Shown here piece after piece: positions 9,368-18,268 of a stretch of 64,000 nucleotides of DNA. This stretch comes from Aeromicrobium sp. Sec7.5 (GTDB lineage: Bacteria; Actinomycetota; Actinomycetes; Propionibacteriales; Nocardioidaceae): NCBI RefSeq assembly GCF_036867135.1, contig NZ_JBAJIJ010000001.1, forward strand, positions 1,798,001 through 1,862,000, given 5' to 3'. Position numbers and translations under genes: made by a program. Each line of letters begins with the position of its first letter. Within the stretch, counting starts at the first letter, position 1. The notes beneath the pieces were generated by a model, which was not told the origin of the DNA, searched no databases, and saw only the letters and a program-made list of their open reading frames with translations.

Positions 9368-10294
9368 CTACCAGCCGCGGGTCTCGAGGCGGTGGGGTTC
9401 GGGGATGTCGGAGACGTTGATGCCGACCATCGCGTCACCCAGGCCACGGGAGACCTTGGCGACGACGTCGGGGTCGTCGTAGAACGTCGTGGCCTTGACG
9501 ATGGCCTCGGCGCGCTCGGACGGGTTGCCCGACTTGAAGATGCCCGACCCGACGAACACGCCCTCCGAGCCGAGCTGCATGACCAGCGCGGCATCGGCCG
9601 GCGTCGCGATGCCGCCGGCGGTGAAGAGGGTGACCGGGAGCTTGCCGGTGGTCGCGATCTCCTTGACGAGGTCGAACGGCGCCTGGAGCTCCTTGGCGGC
9701 GACGTACAGCTCGTCGTCGCGCAGGCCCTGGAGGCGACGGATCTCGCCGGTGATCTTGCGGATGTGGGTGACGGCATTGGAGACGTCGCCGGTGCCGGCC
9801 TCGCCCTTGGAGCGGATGAACGCCGCACCCTCGGTGATCCGGCGCAGCGCCTCGCCCAGGTTGGTGGCTCCGCACACGAACGGAACGTTGAACGCCCACT
9901 TGTCGATGTGGTTGGCGTAGTCGGCCGGGGTCAGGACCTCGGACTCGTCGACGTAGTCGACGCCCAGGGACTGCAGGATCTGCGCCTCGGCGAAGTGGCC
10001 GATGCGGGCCTTGGCCATGACCGGGATCGAGACGGCCTCGATGATGCCGTCGATCAGGTCCGGGTCGCTGGCGCGGGCGACGCCGCCCTGGGCCCGGATG
10101 TCGGCCGGGACGCGTTCGAGCGCCATGACGGCCACGGCGCCCGCGTCCTCGGCGATCTTCGCCTGGGTCGCGTCGACGACGTCCATGATGACGCCGCCCT
10201 TCAGCATCTCGGCCATGCCGCGCTTGACGCGCACGGTGCCCGACTCCTGGGGTCCGACCTCACTGGGGGTGCTGGTGCTCTGTTCGGTGCTCAC
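9368..10294 (-). CDS. pdxS: pyridoxal 5'-phosphate synthase lyase subunit PdxS
   Basis: TIM-barrel enzyme that makes pyridoxal 5'-phosphate from ribose 5-phosphate, glyceraldehyde 3-phosphate and ammonia supplied by PdxT. It has 308 aa, the usual length. Visible family motifs are [20 protein letters not shown], the active-site Lys stretch [32 protein letters not shown] and the phosphate loop [17 protein letters not shown]. It starts at ATG 10294, 9 nt after the FprB-like gene, so it may be transcribed with the aurF-like/fprB pair. A strong terminator ends it. Confidence 0.97.
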   Translation of the reverse strand: MSTEQSTSTPSEVGPQESGTVRVKRGMAEMLKGGVIMDVVDATQAKIAEDAGAVAVMALERVPADIRAQGGVARASDPDLIDGIIEAVSIPVMAKARIGHFAEAQILQSLGVDYVDESEVLTPADYANHIDKWAFNVPFVCGATNLGEALRRITEGAAFIRSKGEAGTGDVSNAVTHIRKITGEIRRLQGLRDDELYVAAKELQAPFDLVKEIATTGKLPVTLFTAGGIATPADAALVMQLGSEGVFVGSGIFKSGNPSERAEAIVKATTFYDDPDVVAKVSRGLGDAMVGINVSDIPEPHRLETRGW

Positions 10295-10303
10295 GACGCG
10301 AGT

Positions 10304-11953
10304 CTATCGAGCGGCCCTCGCCGACCTCACGACGTCCACCATCGTGAGACGGTCGACGACCTTGCGGCGCGGGCGTCCCTGCTCGCGTCCGGCCCGGCGC
10401 TCGTGGGCGTCCAGGAGGAGCCAGTCGGCCCGATCCATCGACGCTCCGTCGGTCAGGACAGGCCGCGCACGACCGGCCGGGGCGATGCGCCCCGTCGCCA
10501 CGTCGGCGAGCAAGGCGTTGACGGTCTCGAGCGAGCACGACTTGTTGGTGCCGATGAAGCCCGTCGGTCCGCGCTTGGCCCAGCCGACGACGTAGGTCCG
10601 CGGCAGGAGGTCGCCGGCCGGTTGGGCCAGGACCCGCCCGGCCACGTTGGGGATGCGGTGGAGGGCGGGATCGAACGGCACCCCGGGGATCGGGGTCGAC
10701 CGGTAGCCCACCGAGCGGAGGACGCTGGTGGTCTCGATGACCTCGCACTCCCCGGTGGGAACGGCCACGACGGTGCCGTCGGGCCTCGTCTCGAGCGCCG
10801 TGCGCACGACACGCAGCCCTTCGACCGCGTGCTCGCCCACGACGGCCTCCGGCGCGGCCAGGAAGCGCAGCACGACGCGTCGCCGGGTCGGGTCGATCGC
10901 GGGGACCGACCCGTCGCGCAGCAGCGCGGACTTCTGGTCGTCGCCGTCCAGCAGCTCACGCTGCTCGACCACGACGTCGATGTCGGGATGCTGCAGGAGG
11001 CCGACCATCTCGGGGACCGTGAAGGCGGCCTGCGCCGGACCGCGGCGGGCCACGAGGACGACCTCGCGGACAGCGCTGGCACGAAGGGCGCTCAAGGCGT
11101 GGTCGGCGATGTCGGTGCGTGCGAGCTCGTCCGGCTCACTGAGAACGACCCGGGCGACGTCGAGGGCCACGTTGCCGTTGCCGACCACGACGACCCGCTC
11201 GGCCGAGAGGTCCAGCGGCGCCTCCACGTGGTCGGGGTGGCCGTTGTACCAGGCCACGACCTCGGTGGCGGTGGCCGTGCCGGGCAGCTCCTCACCGGGC
11301 ACGCCGACCTGCCGGTCGGCCGGCGCACCGGTGGCGTAGACCACGGCGTCATGGCTGGCCAGGAGCTCGTCGTGGGTCACGTCGCTTCCGACCTCGACGC
11401 CGAGGCGATACTCGAAACCCGGCTGCGCCTCGATCTTGGCGAACAGCTTGCCGATGTCCTTGGTGTGCTGGTGGTCGGGCGCGACGCCAGCGCGCACCAG
11501 GCCGTGGGGCGTGGGAAGCCGGTCGAGCACGGTGACCCGTACGCCGTGCTGCTTCAGGAGCTCGTCGGCCGCGTAGAGCGCGGCAGGGCCGGCTCCCACG
11601 ATCGCGACGTCGAGCGCCGTGCCCTCAGGCACCCGCACGACGGGCGGGACCGGAGCCTGGGCCCGCCGCGTGGCCGACTCGAGGCCGTTGCCCGCGTCCG
11701 AGTCGGCGTGGAACAGCGCGTTGAGCTCCAGGAACACGAGCTCGTCGTCGCCCAGCTTGGTGTGCGGCTTGATGGCGCCGACCGGGCAGGCCTTGACGCA
11801 GGCACCGCAGTCCACGCACGACACCGGATCGATGTAGACCATCTCCGCCGTGGCGAAGTCGGGCTCGTCAGGGGTCGGGTGGATGCAGTTGACCGGGCAG
11901 GCGAAGACGCACGAGGCGTCGCCGCAGCACGGCTGCGTGACGACGTGGGGCAC
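10304..11953 (-). CDS. fprB: ferredoxin-ferredoxin-NADP reductase fusion (FprB-type)
   Basis: 549 aa flavoprotein that moves electrons between NADPH and iron-sulfur clusters. The N-terminal ~100 residues are a 7Fe/8Fe ferredoxin (CCGDASCVFACPVNCIHP and CVDCGACVKACPVG). The rest is an adrenodoxin-reductase-like FNR with FAD site VAIVGAGPAALYAADELL, the VRAGVAPDH motif and NADP site VVVVGNGNVALDVARV. The domain order matches mycobacterial FprB. It starts at GTG 11953, effectively abutting the AurF-like oxygenase stop, so the pair likely forms an electron supply and oxygenase unit. Confidence 0.92.
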   Translation of the reverse strand: MPHVVTQPCCGDASCVFACPVNCIHPTPDEPDFATAEMVYIDPVSCVDCGACVKACPVGAIKPHTKLGDDELVFLELNALFHADSDAGNGLESATRRAQAPVPPVVRVPEGTALDVAIVGAGPAALYAADELLKQHGVRVTVLDRLPTPHGLVRAGVAPDHQHTKDIGKLFAKIEAQPGFEYRLGVEVGSDVTHDELLASHDAVVYATGAPADRQVGVPGEELPGTATATEVVAWYNGHPDHVEAPLDLSAERVVVVGNGNVALDVARVVLSEPDELARTDIADHALSALRASAVREVVLVARRGPAQAAFTVPEMVGLLQHPDIDVVVEQRELLDGDDQKSALLRDGSVPAIDPTRRRVVLRFLAAPEAVVGEHAVEGLRVVRTALETRPDGTVVAVPTGECEVIETTSVLRSVGYRSTPIPGVPFDPALHRIPNVAGRVLAQPAGDLLPRTYVVGWAKRGPTGFIGTNKSCSLETVNALLADVATGRIAPAGRARPVLTDGASMDRADWLLLDAHERRAGREQGRPRRKVVDRLTMVDVVRSARAAR

Positions 11954-11954
11954 G

Positions 11955-12992
11955 TCAGGCGGCGCGGGAGGAGACGGCGTCGATCAGTGCGGCCGGCGGC
12001 TCGCTGCGGTAGCGCGAGGACCGACCGTCGATCTTGAGCCAGCGCCACATCCGACGCGAGGACCGCGTCATGAGACCGGACTCCTCGGCCAGCATCCGCA
12101 CGTCGCCGAAGAGGTCGGCGAGGAACTCGCGCGACTGGGGCGAGTCCCAGTACAGCTCGTCGAGCACCTTCTTGGGCACGCCCAGCTGCGTGCGCATCTC
12201 CTTCGGCGGGACCAGGATCGCGTCACCGAGCACGCGCATGATGACGGGGTACAGCATCGCGATGACCCACCGCTCGACGCGGCCGAGCCTCGGACCGTTG
12301 CGCATGATGAACGCGTGCGCGAACGAGATGTGCCGCGCCTCCTCGGCGACGTGGATCTGCATGATCCGGCCCAGCACGGGCGGGAGCTGCTGGGAGCCGC
12401 GCAGGATCTGCTTCTGGGTGTGATCGATCGGCTCCTCACCCGCGAGCACGCCGATGAAGAAGCCCACGGGGAACCGCGAGGCCACGAGCGGCAGGAAGCC
12501 GGAGATCGCGCGCATCCAGCGGCGCATGCCCGGGACATCGGCACCGATGCGGTTCACGCACTGCTGGAACATCTGGGTGTGGTGGCACTCCTCGGTCGCC
12601 TCGTGCGTGAGGTACCGGAACTCCGCCGAGCCGTTGGGCTGGGTGAAGACGTACTGCATGATGCCGCGGATCAGGATGTTCTCGAACTGCAGACCGACCT
12701 TGAGGATGTTGGCCTGGCGCCACATCCCGATCTCGATCTGGCGCTCGACCGGCAGCGCCTTGTACCAGGCGTGCGAGCCGAGCGGGTCGATGCCGTCCGG
12801 CAGGATCCAGCGCTCGTCGGTGTGATCGACCTGGAAGTCCGGGTGGTCCCACGGGATGTCGATGAAGGCGTTGAAGTGACGGTCGACCGACGCCTGCGAG
12901 AGCTGCTGCAGGGTCTGCTCGTACTCCGCCTTGCTCAGGGTCGGGAGGTCGTCCTGGGTCTGGTCGAGGTCGTGCGCGTCAGTCACGGTCAT
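11955..12992 (-). CDS. AurF-like diiron oxygenase
   Basis: 345 aa ferritin-fold non-haem diiron protein of the AurF (p-aminobenzoate N-oxygenase) family. Iron-ligand motifs are visible: ENILIRGIMQYVF, HEATEECHHTQMFQQ (ExxH-type) and HVAEEARHISFAH. The start ATG 12992 is chosen because upstream the frame is only a read-through of the neighbouring gene. It is directly coupled to an FprB-type reductase, which would reduce the diiron centre. The substrate is unknown, since AurF relatives act on aromatic amines, fatty acyl groups and others. Confidence 0.85.
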   Translation of the reverse strand: MTVTDAHDLDQTQDDLPTLSKAEYEQTLQQLSQASVDRHFNAFIDIPWDHPDFQVDHTDERWILPDGIDPLGSHAWYKALPVERQIEIGMWRQANILKVGLQFENILIRGIMQYVFTQPNGSAEFRYLTHEATEECHHTQMFQQCVNRIGADVPGMRRWMRAISGFLPLVASRFPVGFFIGVLAGEEPIDHTQKQILRGSQQLPPVLGRIMQIHVAEEARHISFAHAFIMRNGPRLGRVERWVIAMLYPVIMRVLGDAILVPPKEMRTQLGVPKKVLDELYWDSPQSREFLADLFGDVRMLAEESGLMTRSSRRMWRWLKIDGRSSRYRSEPPAALIDAVSSRAA

Positions 12993-13105
12993 ACCGACAG
13001 TATGTGCACGCCACGACCTATGTGTCAACGTTAATGGCACATTCAACGTGCGGCGTGTTGCGACCCTCGTGACCTGCGACGATGCGAGGGCGGAGTCCCC
13101 ACCAC

Positions 13106-13741
13106 TCAGCCCAGACCGGGGTTCTGGACGGCCTGACGGTGCACGATCGCCATGCGCTGGAAGACCGTGACGAGGCTCGCCACCGCGAGGACCCACAGGG
13201 TGATCTCGGTCAGGAAGTCCCAGCCCAGCAGGCCGTTGAGCCCGGTCATGACGAGGATCGCCACGAGGCGGTCGGCGCGCTCGGCGATCCCGCCCTTGGC
13301 CTGCATCCCGAGGCTCTCGGCCCGCGCCCGGGCGTACGACGTGAGGTTGCCGAGGACCAGGCACAGCAGGCTCAGGTAGAAGTACCAGCGGATCTCCCCC
13401 AGGTCGGCCTCCGCGTGCACCGACACGTAGTAGACCGCGAGCCCACCGAAGATCGCCGCGTCGCCCACCCGGTCGAGCGTGGAGTCGAGGAACGCACCCC
13501 ACTTGCTCGACGTCCCCAGCTGGCGGGCCATGTACCCGTCCATGAGGTCGCTGAACACAAAGGCGGTGATGAACATGACACCCCAGAAGAGCTCTCCACG
13601 GGGGAAGAAGAACAGCGCGCCGAACACCACGCCGACCGTGCCGACGATCGTGACGTGGTCGGGCTTGACGCCCCACTTCAGCAGCAGGTTCGCCGGGTGC
13701 GCCAGGATGTTGGTCCAGAACTGGCGGAAGCGTTCGAGCAT
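13106..13741 (-). CDS. pgsA1: phosphatidylinositol phosphate synthase (CDP-alcohol phosphatidyltransferase)
   Basis: Membrane enzyme that joins CDP-diacylglycerol with inositol 3-phosphate, the first step to phosphatidylinositol lipids. It has 211 aa and about six helices. The CDP-alcohol motif is complete: D65-x2-D68-G69-x2-A72-R73, then G82-x3-D86-x3-D90. The neighbouring HIT gene and thrS upstream match the mycobacterial order around Rv2612c. The genes that follow in mycobacteria (acyltransferase and pimA) are not at this site. Confidence 0.93.
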   Translation of the reverse strand: MLERFRQFWTNILAHPANLLLKWGVKPDHVTIVGTVGVVFGALFFFPRGELFWGVMFITAFVFSDLMDGYMARQLGTSSKWGAFLDSTLDRVGDAAIFGGLAVYYVSVHAEADLGEIRWYFYLSLLCLVLGNLTSYARARAESLGMQAKGGIAERADRLVAILVMTGLNGLLGWDFLTEITLWVLAVASLVTVFQRMAIVHRQAVQNPGLG

Positions 13742-13776
13742 GGTGCGGTGTCCTCCCGGGACGTCGTGGGTGGGAC

Positions 13777-14322
13777 TCAGGCGTCGTCGGACCAGGCCGC
13801 GGCGAGCAGGTCGCGCGTGTCCTCGAGCAGCTGGGGCAGCGTCTTGGTCTGTCCCAGCACGGTCATGAAGTTGGCGTCACCGGACCACCGCGGCACGACG
13901 TGCTGGTGGAGGTGCTGCGACAGCGACCCGCCCGCGACCCCGCCCAGGTTCAGGCCCAGGTTGAAGCCGTGGGGCTGCGAGACCCGGCGGATCGCGCGCA
14001 GCGCGTGCTGGCTGAGCGACGCGACCTCGGCGGTCTCATCAGCACTCAGCTCGGTGTAGTCGGCCACGTGCCGGTTCGGCACGACCATCAGGTGCCCCGG
14101 GTTGTAGGGGTACAGGTTCAGCACGACGAAGCACGAGTCGCCGCGGTGAACCACGAGCTCGGACTGCGCTCCCCCGGCCGCGATCCGGCAGAAGGGGCAC
14201 GCGGGGTCAGCATCCGCGGCGAGCGCGAGCTCACCCGCGTCGGCCTCGGACTCCTCGCCCCGCACGTACGACATGCGGTACGGCGTGTAGAGCCGCTGCA
14301 GCCGGTCTGGTCCCTCGGTCAC
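13777..14322 (-). CDS. HIT family nucleotide hydrolase/phosphorylase (Ap4A phosphorylase-like)
   Basis: Histidine-triad protein of 181 aa. The triad HLHQHVVPRW is near residue 140, and a CPFC Cys pair with a distant HRG/H suggests a zinc site as in related proteins. The N-terminal stretch DRLQRLYTPYRMSYV is conserved in actinobacterial Ap4A phosphorylases (Rv2613c type), which is why I start at GTG 14322 and not at the internal ATG of MSYV. It sits 35 nt upstream of pgsA1 and is probably co-transcribed with it. Its likely role is to break down diadenosine polyphosphates. Confidence 0.88.
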   Translation of the reverse strand: MTEGPDRLQRLYTPYRMSYVRGEESEADAGELALAADADPACPFCRIAAGGAQSELVVHRGDSCFVVLNLYPYNPGHLMVVPNRHVADYTELSADETAEVASLSQHALRAIRRVSQPHGFNLGLNLGGVAGGSLSQHLHQHVVPRWSGDANFMTVLGQTKTLPQLLEDTRDLLAAAWSDDA

Positions 14323-14365
14323 GTCGGCCACCCTAGTGCGTGGCGGACGCGAGCCGGCGACCCGG

Positions 14366-14418
14366 AGCGGTGAGCCAGCAACGTTTCCCCAGGGGCGAGT
14401 GGTTGCCTGCTCACCGCT
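14366..14418. repeat. hairpin repeat unit 1 (GGTGAGCCAGCAAC type)
   Basis: Inverted arms of 17 nt (14366-14382 and 14402-14418) pair with two mismatches around a 19-nt loop. The arm core GCGGTGAGCCAGCAAC recurs in three further hairpins on both sides of the DUF559 gene. Confidence 0.8.
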
Positions 14419-14430
14419 TCGATCGAGCGA

Positions 14431-14479
14431 CGGTGAGCCAGCAACCTTCTGGTACCGCCGACAGGTTGCTGGCGCACCG
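14431..14479. repeat. hairpin repeat unit 2 (GGTGAGCCAGCAAC type)
   Basis: Arms 14431-14447 and 14463-14479 (17 nt) pair with one mismatch. The core GGTGAGCCAGCAACCT is shared with unit 4. It lies 12 nt after unit 1 and 87 nt before the DUF559 gene. Confidence 0.82.
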
Positions 14480-14566
14480 CTCGTCGGACGCGTCCCCAGC
14501 CCGAGGCTGTCCCCAGGCGGGCGGGCCTCTCTTTCCCGGGACGTCGGCGTGGCGTGGGCTAGGGAC

Positions 14567-15553
14567 ATGCCTCGAGCTCCGCGGATCCCCGACCATCTCC
14601 GCCACCGACCGTTCACACGCTCCGAAGCCCTCGAGGCCGGCATGACGTCACGCCAGCTGCAGGGTCGCGAGCTGCGACGGCTGCACCCCGGCGTCTGGGT
14701 CTGGACCCGGCACGAGCTGACGCATGGTGACGAGATCGCAGCCGCCCGGCTAGCGGTCCCGAACCGGTCGCGAGTCAGCCATCTGACACGCATCCATCAG
14801 CTCGGACTGGACCACGGACCGCCGCGTCCGATCCACCTCTCGATCGTCGGCGACCACCACCTCGACCTCCAAGGCGTGTTCCTGCATCGCACCGAGGTGA
14901 TGCCGCCGTGTGACGAGGTGGGTGTGATCGGATCCGCGGCGTTCCTGGGGTACGCCGCGTCGGCCCGGGTCATCGACCTCATCGTCGCTGGCGACTGGTT
15001 GCTCCATCACGGTCACATGACGCTGGCCGGGCTCCGGGAACTCGCCTGGCGCGACCGTTGGCGACCGGGAGCACGTGAGGCGCTGTGGGTGGCGCCGTAC
15101 CTCGACGGCGGCGCACGCTCACCGGGCGAATCCGAGACCCGGGTCTTCCTGCAGTTCGCCGGCCTCCCCCGGCCGCACGTGAACGTCCGCCTGGCCGATG
15201 AGCCCCACGCGCCGACGTCCGACCTCTGGCTGCCGGAATGGCGCACCGCCGTGGAGTACGAGGGCTCTCAGCACTTTCTCGACCCGGACCAGATCCGCCG
15301 TGACATCGGGCGCTACGCCTGGATGCGGTCGCGGGACATCGCCTACCTCCAGGTCACCGGCGCGATGCGTGCACAGCCGAGGGCCATGGTGGTCTCCGCG
15401 CACGCCCTCCTGGTCGAGCGCGGCTACCGCGGCAACCCACCTGGGTTCGGACCGATGTGGCGCCTGCTCTTCGGTCGCTGCCCCCGGAAGGCGGTGAGCT
15501 GGCAACCTCACCCGGACCTCGAACGGTTGCCTGCCCACCGCCCATCGGCGTGA
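14567..15553 (+). CDS. AbiEi-like/DUF559 (Vsr-like nuclease fold) protein
   Basis: 328 aa. The N-terminal ~60 residues (FTRSEALEAGMTSRQLQGRELRRLHPGVWV) resemble the winged-helix domain of AbiEi-type antitoxins. The C-terminal part has the DUF559 motif TAVEYEGSQHF plus downstream YAWMRSRDIAYLQVT, in which the Asp/Glu residues of a PD-(D/E)XK-like nuclease would lie. ATG 14567 is the first good start. No toxin partner is adjacent. Two hairpin repeats precede it, a third forms its last ~20 codons, and a fourth overlaps its stop, so gene and repeats look like one unit. Function unknown. Nuclease or DNA-binding activity is inferred. Confidence 0.7.
   Translation: MPRAPRIPDHLRHRPFTRSEALEAGMTSRQLQGRELRRLHPGVWVWTRHELTHGDEIAAARLAVPNRSRVSHLTRIHQLGLDHGPPRPIHLSIVGDHHLDLQGVFLHRTEVMPPCDEVGVIGSAAFLGYAASARVIDLIVAGDWLLHHGHMTLAGLRELAWRDRWRPGAREALWVAPYLDGGARSPGESETRVFLQFAGLPRPHVNVRLADEPHAPTSDLWLPEWRTAVEYEGSQHFLDPDQIRRDIGRYAWMRSRDIAYLQVTGAMRAQPRAMVVSAHALLVERGYRGNPPGFGPMWRLLFGRCPRKAVSWQPHPDLERLPAHRPSA
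15490..15542. repeat. hairpin repeat unit 3, inside the DUF559 coding 3' end
   Basis: Arms GGCGGTGAGCTGGCAACC (15490-15507) and GGTTGCCTGCCCACCGCC (15525-15542) pair with two mismatches. The unit lies wholly within the reading frame and encodes most of the last 20 residues. Confidence 0.8.
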
Positions 15554-15605
15554 GCGGTGAGCCAGCAACCTTCAACGGCGGTGAAGGGTTGCTCACTCAC
15601 CGCTC
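15552..15605. repeat. hairpin repeat unit 4, overlapping the DUF559 stop codon
   Basis: Arms begin at 15552 and end at 15605. The shared core GAGCGGTGAGCCAGCAACC pairs with the right arm with two mismatches, and the inner TTCA/TGAA extends the stem. It lies between two convergent genes (DUF559 and thrS), so it could also stop transcription. Confidence 0.8.
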
Positions 15606-15612
15606 AACGCCG

Positions 15613-17586
15613 TCAGACCTGGGTGCGGGACTCCACCGCGGCGACGATGCGGGCCACGGCGTCGTCGAGCGGCACCCCGTTCTCCTGCTCGCCGCTGCGG
15701 AAGCGGAACGAGACCGCGCCACCCTCGACGTCGTTGTCGCCCGCCAGGAGCATGAACGGCACCTTCTGGGTCTGGGCGTTGCGGATCTTCTTCTGCATCC
15801 GCTCGTCGGACTCGTCGAGCTCGAAGCGGATGCCGGCCGCCTTCAGCCGCTCCCCCAGCGCGCGCAGGTGCTCGGTGTGCCGCTCGGCCACCGGGATGCC
15901 GACGGCCTGGACGGGCGCGAGCCACGGAGGGAAGGCGCCGGCGTAGTGCTCGACGAGGACACCCATGAACCGCTCGATCGAGCCGAACTTGGCCGAGTGG
16001 ATCATGACCGGCTTCTGGCGCGAGCCGTCCGGTGCGATGTACTCCAGGTCGAAACGCTCGGCCGACGGCATGTTGAAGTCGTACTGGATCGTCGACATCT
16101 GCCAGGTGCGACCGATCGCGTCGCGCGCCTGCACCGAGACCTTGGGGCCGTAGTACGCCGCTCCGCCAGGGTCGGGCACGAGCTCGAGGCCGGTCTCGAG
16201 GCAGACGTCCTCGAGCACCTTCGTGGCGGTGGCCCAGTCCTCGTCGGACCCGATGAACTTGTCGGGCTTGGAGTCGTCACGGGTCGAGAGCTCGAGGTAG
16301 AAGTCGTCCATGCCGAAGTCGCGCAGCAGGCTCAGCACGAAGTTCAGCAGGTGCCGGATCTCGTCCGGGGCCTGCTCGGGAGTGACGTACGAGTGCGAGT
16401 CGTCCTGCGCGAAGCCACGCACGCGAGTCAGACCGTGGATCACGCCGGACTTCTCGTTGCGGTACACGTGCCCGAACTCGAACAGGCGCAGCGGCAGCTC
16501 GCGGTAGGAGCGCTGGCGCGACCGGAAGATCAGGTTGTGCATCGGACAGTTCATCGCCTTGAGGCGGTACGGCTGCCCGTCGAGGTCGAGCGGCGGGAAC
16601 ATGTTCTCGCCGTAGTACGGCAGGTGGCCCGAGGTGTAGAAGAGCTCCTCGCGGGACACGTGCGGGGTGCCGACGTACTCGAAGCCTTCCTCGATGTGAC
16701 GACGGCGGACGTAGTCCTCCATCTCCCGCTTGATCACGCCACCCTTGGGGTGGAAGACCGGCAGTCCCGAGCCGATCTCGTCGGGGAAGCTGTAGAGGTC
16801 GAGCTCAGTGCCGAGGCGCCGGTGGTCGCGACGCTGCGCCTCCTCGATGCGGTGGAGGTGCTCCTCGAGGGCCTCCTTGGTGGGCCACGCGGTGCCGTAC
16901 ACGCGCTGGAGCTGCTTGTTCTTCTCGTTGCCGCGCCAGTAGGCCGCCGCCGAGCGCATGAGCGTGAAGGCCGGGATGCGCTTGGTGGTGGGCAGGTGCG
17001 GGCCGCGGCAGAGGTCCTTCCACGCCAGCGATCCGTCGCGCTTGAGGTTGTCGTAGATGCTCAGTCCGCCGTCGCCGACCTCGACGCTGGCCCCCTCGGC
17101 GGCGTCGCCTGCGCTCGACTTCAGGCCGATCAGCTCGAGCTTGTACGGCTCGTCGGACAGCTCGGCCCGGGCCGCGTCGTCGTCGATCTCGCGACGGGAG
17201 AACTTCTGGCCCTCCTTGACGATCTTGCGCATCCGGGTCTCGATCTTCTCGAGATCCTCGGGCACGAACGGCTCGGGCACGTCGAAGTCGTAGTAGAAGC
17301 CGTCGGTGATGGGCGGACCGATGCCGAGCTTGGCCTGCGGGAACAGCTCCTGCACGGCCTGCGCCATGACGTGGGCGGTGGAGTGCCGCAGGATGTCGAG
17401 GCCGTCGGGCGAGGCGATGTCGACCGGCTCGACGCTCTGGCCGTCGACCAGATCGGTCGCGAGGTCGCGCAGCTCCCCGTCGATGCGCGCGGCGATGACG
17501 TCGGGCGTCTCGCTGAACAGCTGCCAGGCCTTGGTGCCGGGGTCGACGACCTTCGGCTCACCGTTGACGACGACGTTCAGGGACAT
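15613..17586 (-). CDS. thrS: threonine--tRNA ligase
   Basis: Class II synthetase charging tRNA-Thr, 657 aa. It has an N-terminal TGS domain, an editing (SAD) domain with the motif [11 protein letters not shown], the catalytic core with [17 protein letters not shown] and NCPMHN (zinc-binding Cys/His), and a C-terminal anticodon-binding domain ([20 protein letters not shown]). I choose ATG 17586 over the upstream GTG because GAGGAG sits 6 nt before it. The 178-nt divergent region to the NfeD gene must hold its promoter. No T-box structure was recognised. Confidence 0.97.
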   Translation of the reverse strand: MSLNVVVNGEPKVVDPGTKAWQLFSETPDVIAARIDGELRDLATDLVDGQSVEPVDIASPDGLDILRHSTAHVMAQAVQELFPQAKLGIGPPITDGFYYDFDVPEPFVPEDLEKIETRMRKIVKEGQKFSRREIDDDAARAELSDEPYKLELIGLKSSAGDAAEGASVEVGDGGLSIYDNLKRDGSLAWKDLCRGPHLPTTKRIPAFTLMRSAAAYWRGNEKNKQLQRVYGTAWPTKEALEEHLHRIEEAQRRDHRRLGTELDLYSFPDEIGSGLPVFHPKGGVIKREMEDYVRRRHIEEGFEYVGTPHVSREELFYTSGHLPYYGENMFPPLDLDGQPYRLKAMNCPMHNLIFRSRQRSYRELPLRLFEFGHVYRNEKSGVIHGLTRVRGFAQDDSHSYVTPEQAPDEIRHLLNFVLSLLRDFGMDDFYLELSTRDDSKPDKFIGSDEDWATATKVLEDVCLETGLELVPDPGGAAYYGPKVSVQARDAIGRTWQMSTIQYDFNMPSAERFDLEYIAPDGSRQKPVMIHSAKFGSIERFMGVLVEHYAGAFPPWLAPVQAVGIPVAERHTEHLRALGERLKAAGIRFELDESDERMQKKIRNAQTQKVPFMLLAGDNDVEGGAVSFRFRSGEQENGVPLDDAVARIVAAVESRTQV

Positions 17587-17764
17587 GACGATCTCCTCGT
17601 TCAGCTGGGCCACCCCCACGACTGGGCAGCGCTCTTGGACGTCAGCCTAGCCGCGGACGCCGATCCGTGGAATCGGACCCGGGTGGACGCGGGAGACCCC
17701 TAGGATCACTCCGCAGACGTCCAGCACGCCGTTCCCTCTCGGGCGGCCGAACCAGGGGGAACAC

Positions 17765-18265
17765 GTGATCACCTTCTACGTGATCGGCGGCATCGGGATC
17801 GCGATCCTGCTGCTCTCGATCGTGCTGGGCGACCTCTTCGACGGGGCGCTGTCCTTCCTCGACGTCGGTGGCGACTTCTTCTCGAGCGCCGCCCTCGGTG
17901 GCTTCCTGGGGGCGTTCGGCTTCGCCGGTGCGATCGGGCTCGACGCCACCGACAACGTCACCGCGGCTGTGGGCATCGGCTTCGTCGCCGGCCTGGCGGT
18001 CGGCGCCGGGGCCGGACTGGTCTCCGCGCAGCTCCAACGCGGCGGCGACGAGTCCAACGTCCGCACGAGCACCCTGACCGGTCGGACCGCGACGGTCATG
18101 AACGCCATTCCCGACGACGGCTACGGCGAGGTCACCATCGGCGTCTCCGGCCACATCACCAAGCTCAACGCCCGGGCCGCCGAGCCCATCCCGGCGGGCA
18201 CCCCCGTCACCATCACCGCTGTGCTGTCCGCGACCTCCGTCCTGGTCGCCCGTCTGGAGGCCTGA
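17765..18265 (+). CDS. NfeD-like membrane protein
   Basis: 166 aa protein with hydrophobic helices at residues 3-20, 45-60 and 70-88 and a C-terminal OB-fold-like domain (LTGRTATVMNAIPDDGYGEVTIGVSG) as in NfeD proteins, which act with SPFH/flotillin partners in membrane organisation. GTG 17765 has AGGGGGA before it. It is followed after 3 nt by the flotillin gene, the usual pairing. A -10-like TAGGAT lies at 17701. Confidence 0.82.
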   Translation: MITFYVIGGIGIAILLLSIVLGDLFDGALSFLDVGGDFFSSAALGGFLGAFGFAGAIGLDATDNVTAAVGIGFVAGLAVGAGAGLVSAQLQRGGDESNVRTSTLTGRTATVMNAIPDDGYGEVTIGVSGHITKLNARAAEPIPAGTPVTITAVLSATSVLVARLEA

Positions 18266-18268
18266 CCC

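Noticed and set aside
9392-12037. Very long plus-strand open frame (881 codons) opposite pdxS and fprB
   Set aside because: It is antisense to two well-supported genes, is dominated by Arg, Gly, Asp and Val, and has no recognisable domain. It is a high-GC shadow frame.
13019-13050. Operator upstream of the AurF-like gene (direct TCAACGT copies and AATG-GCA-CATT)
   Set aside because: The dyad is short and imperfect and no regulator gene is adjacent. Not strong enough to annotate.
17587-17764. T-box leader for thrS
   Set aside because: No T-box consensus or specifier-like stem could be recognised in the 178-nt divergent region.
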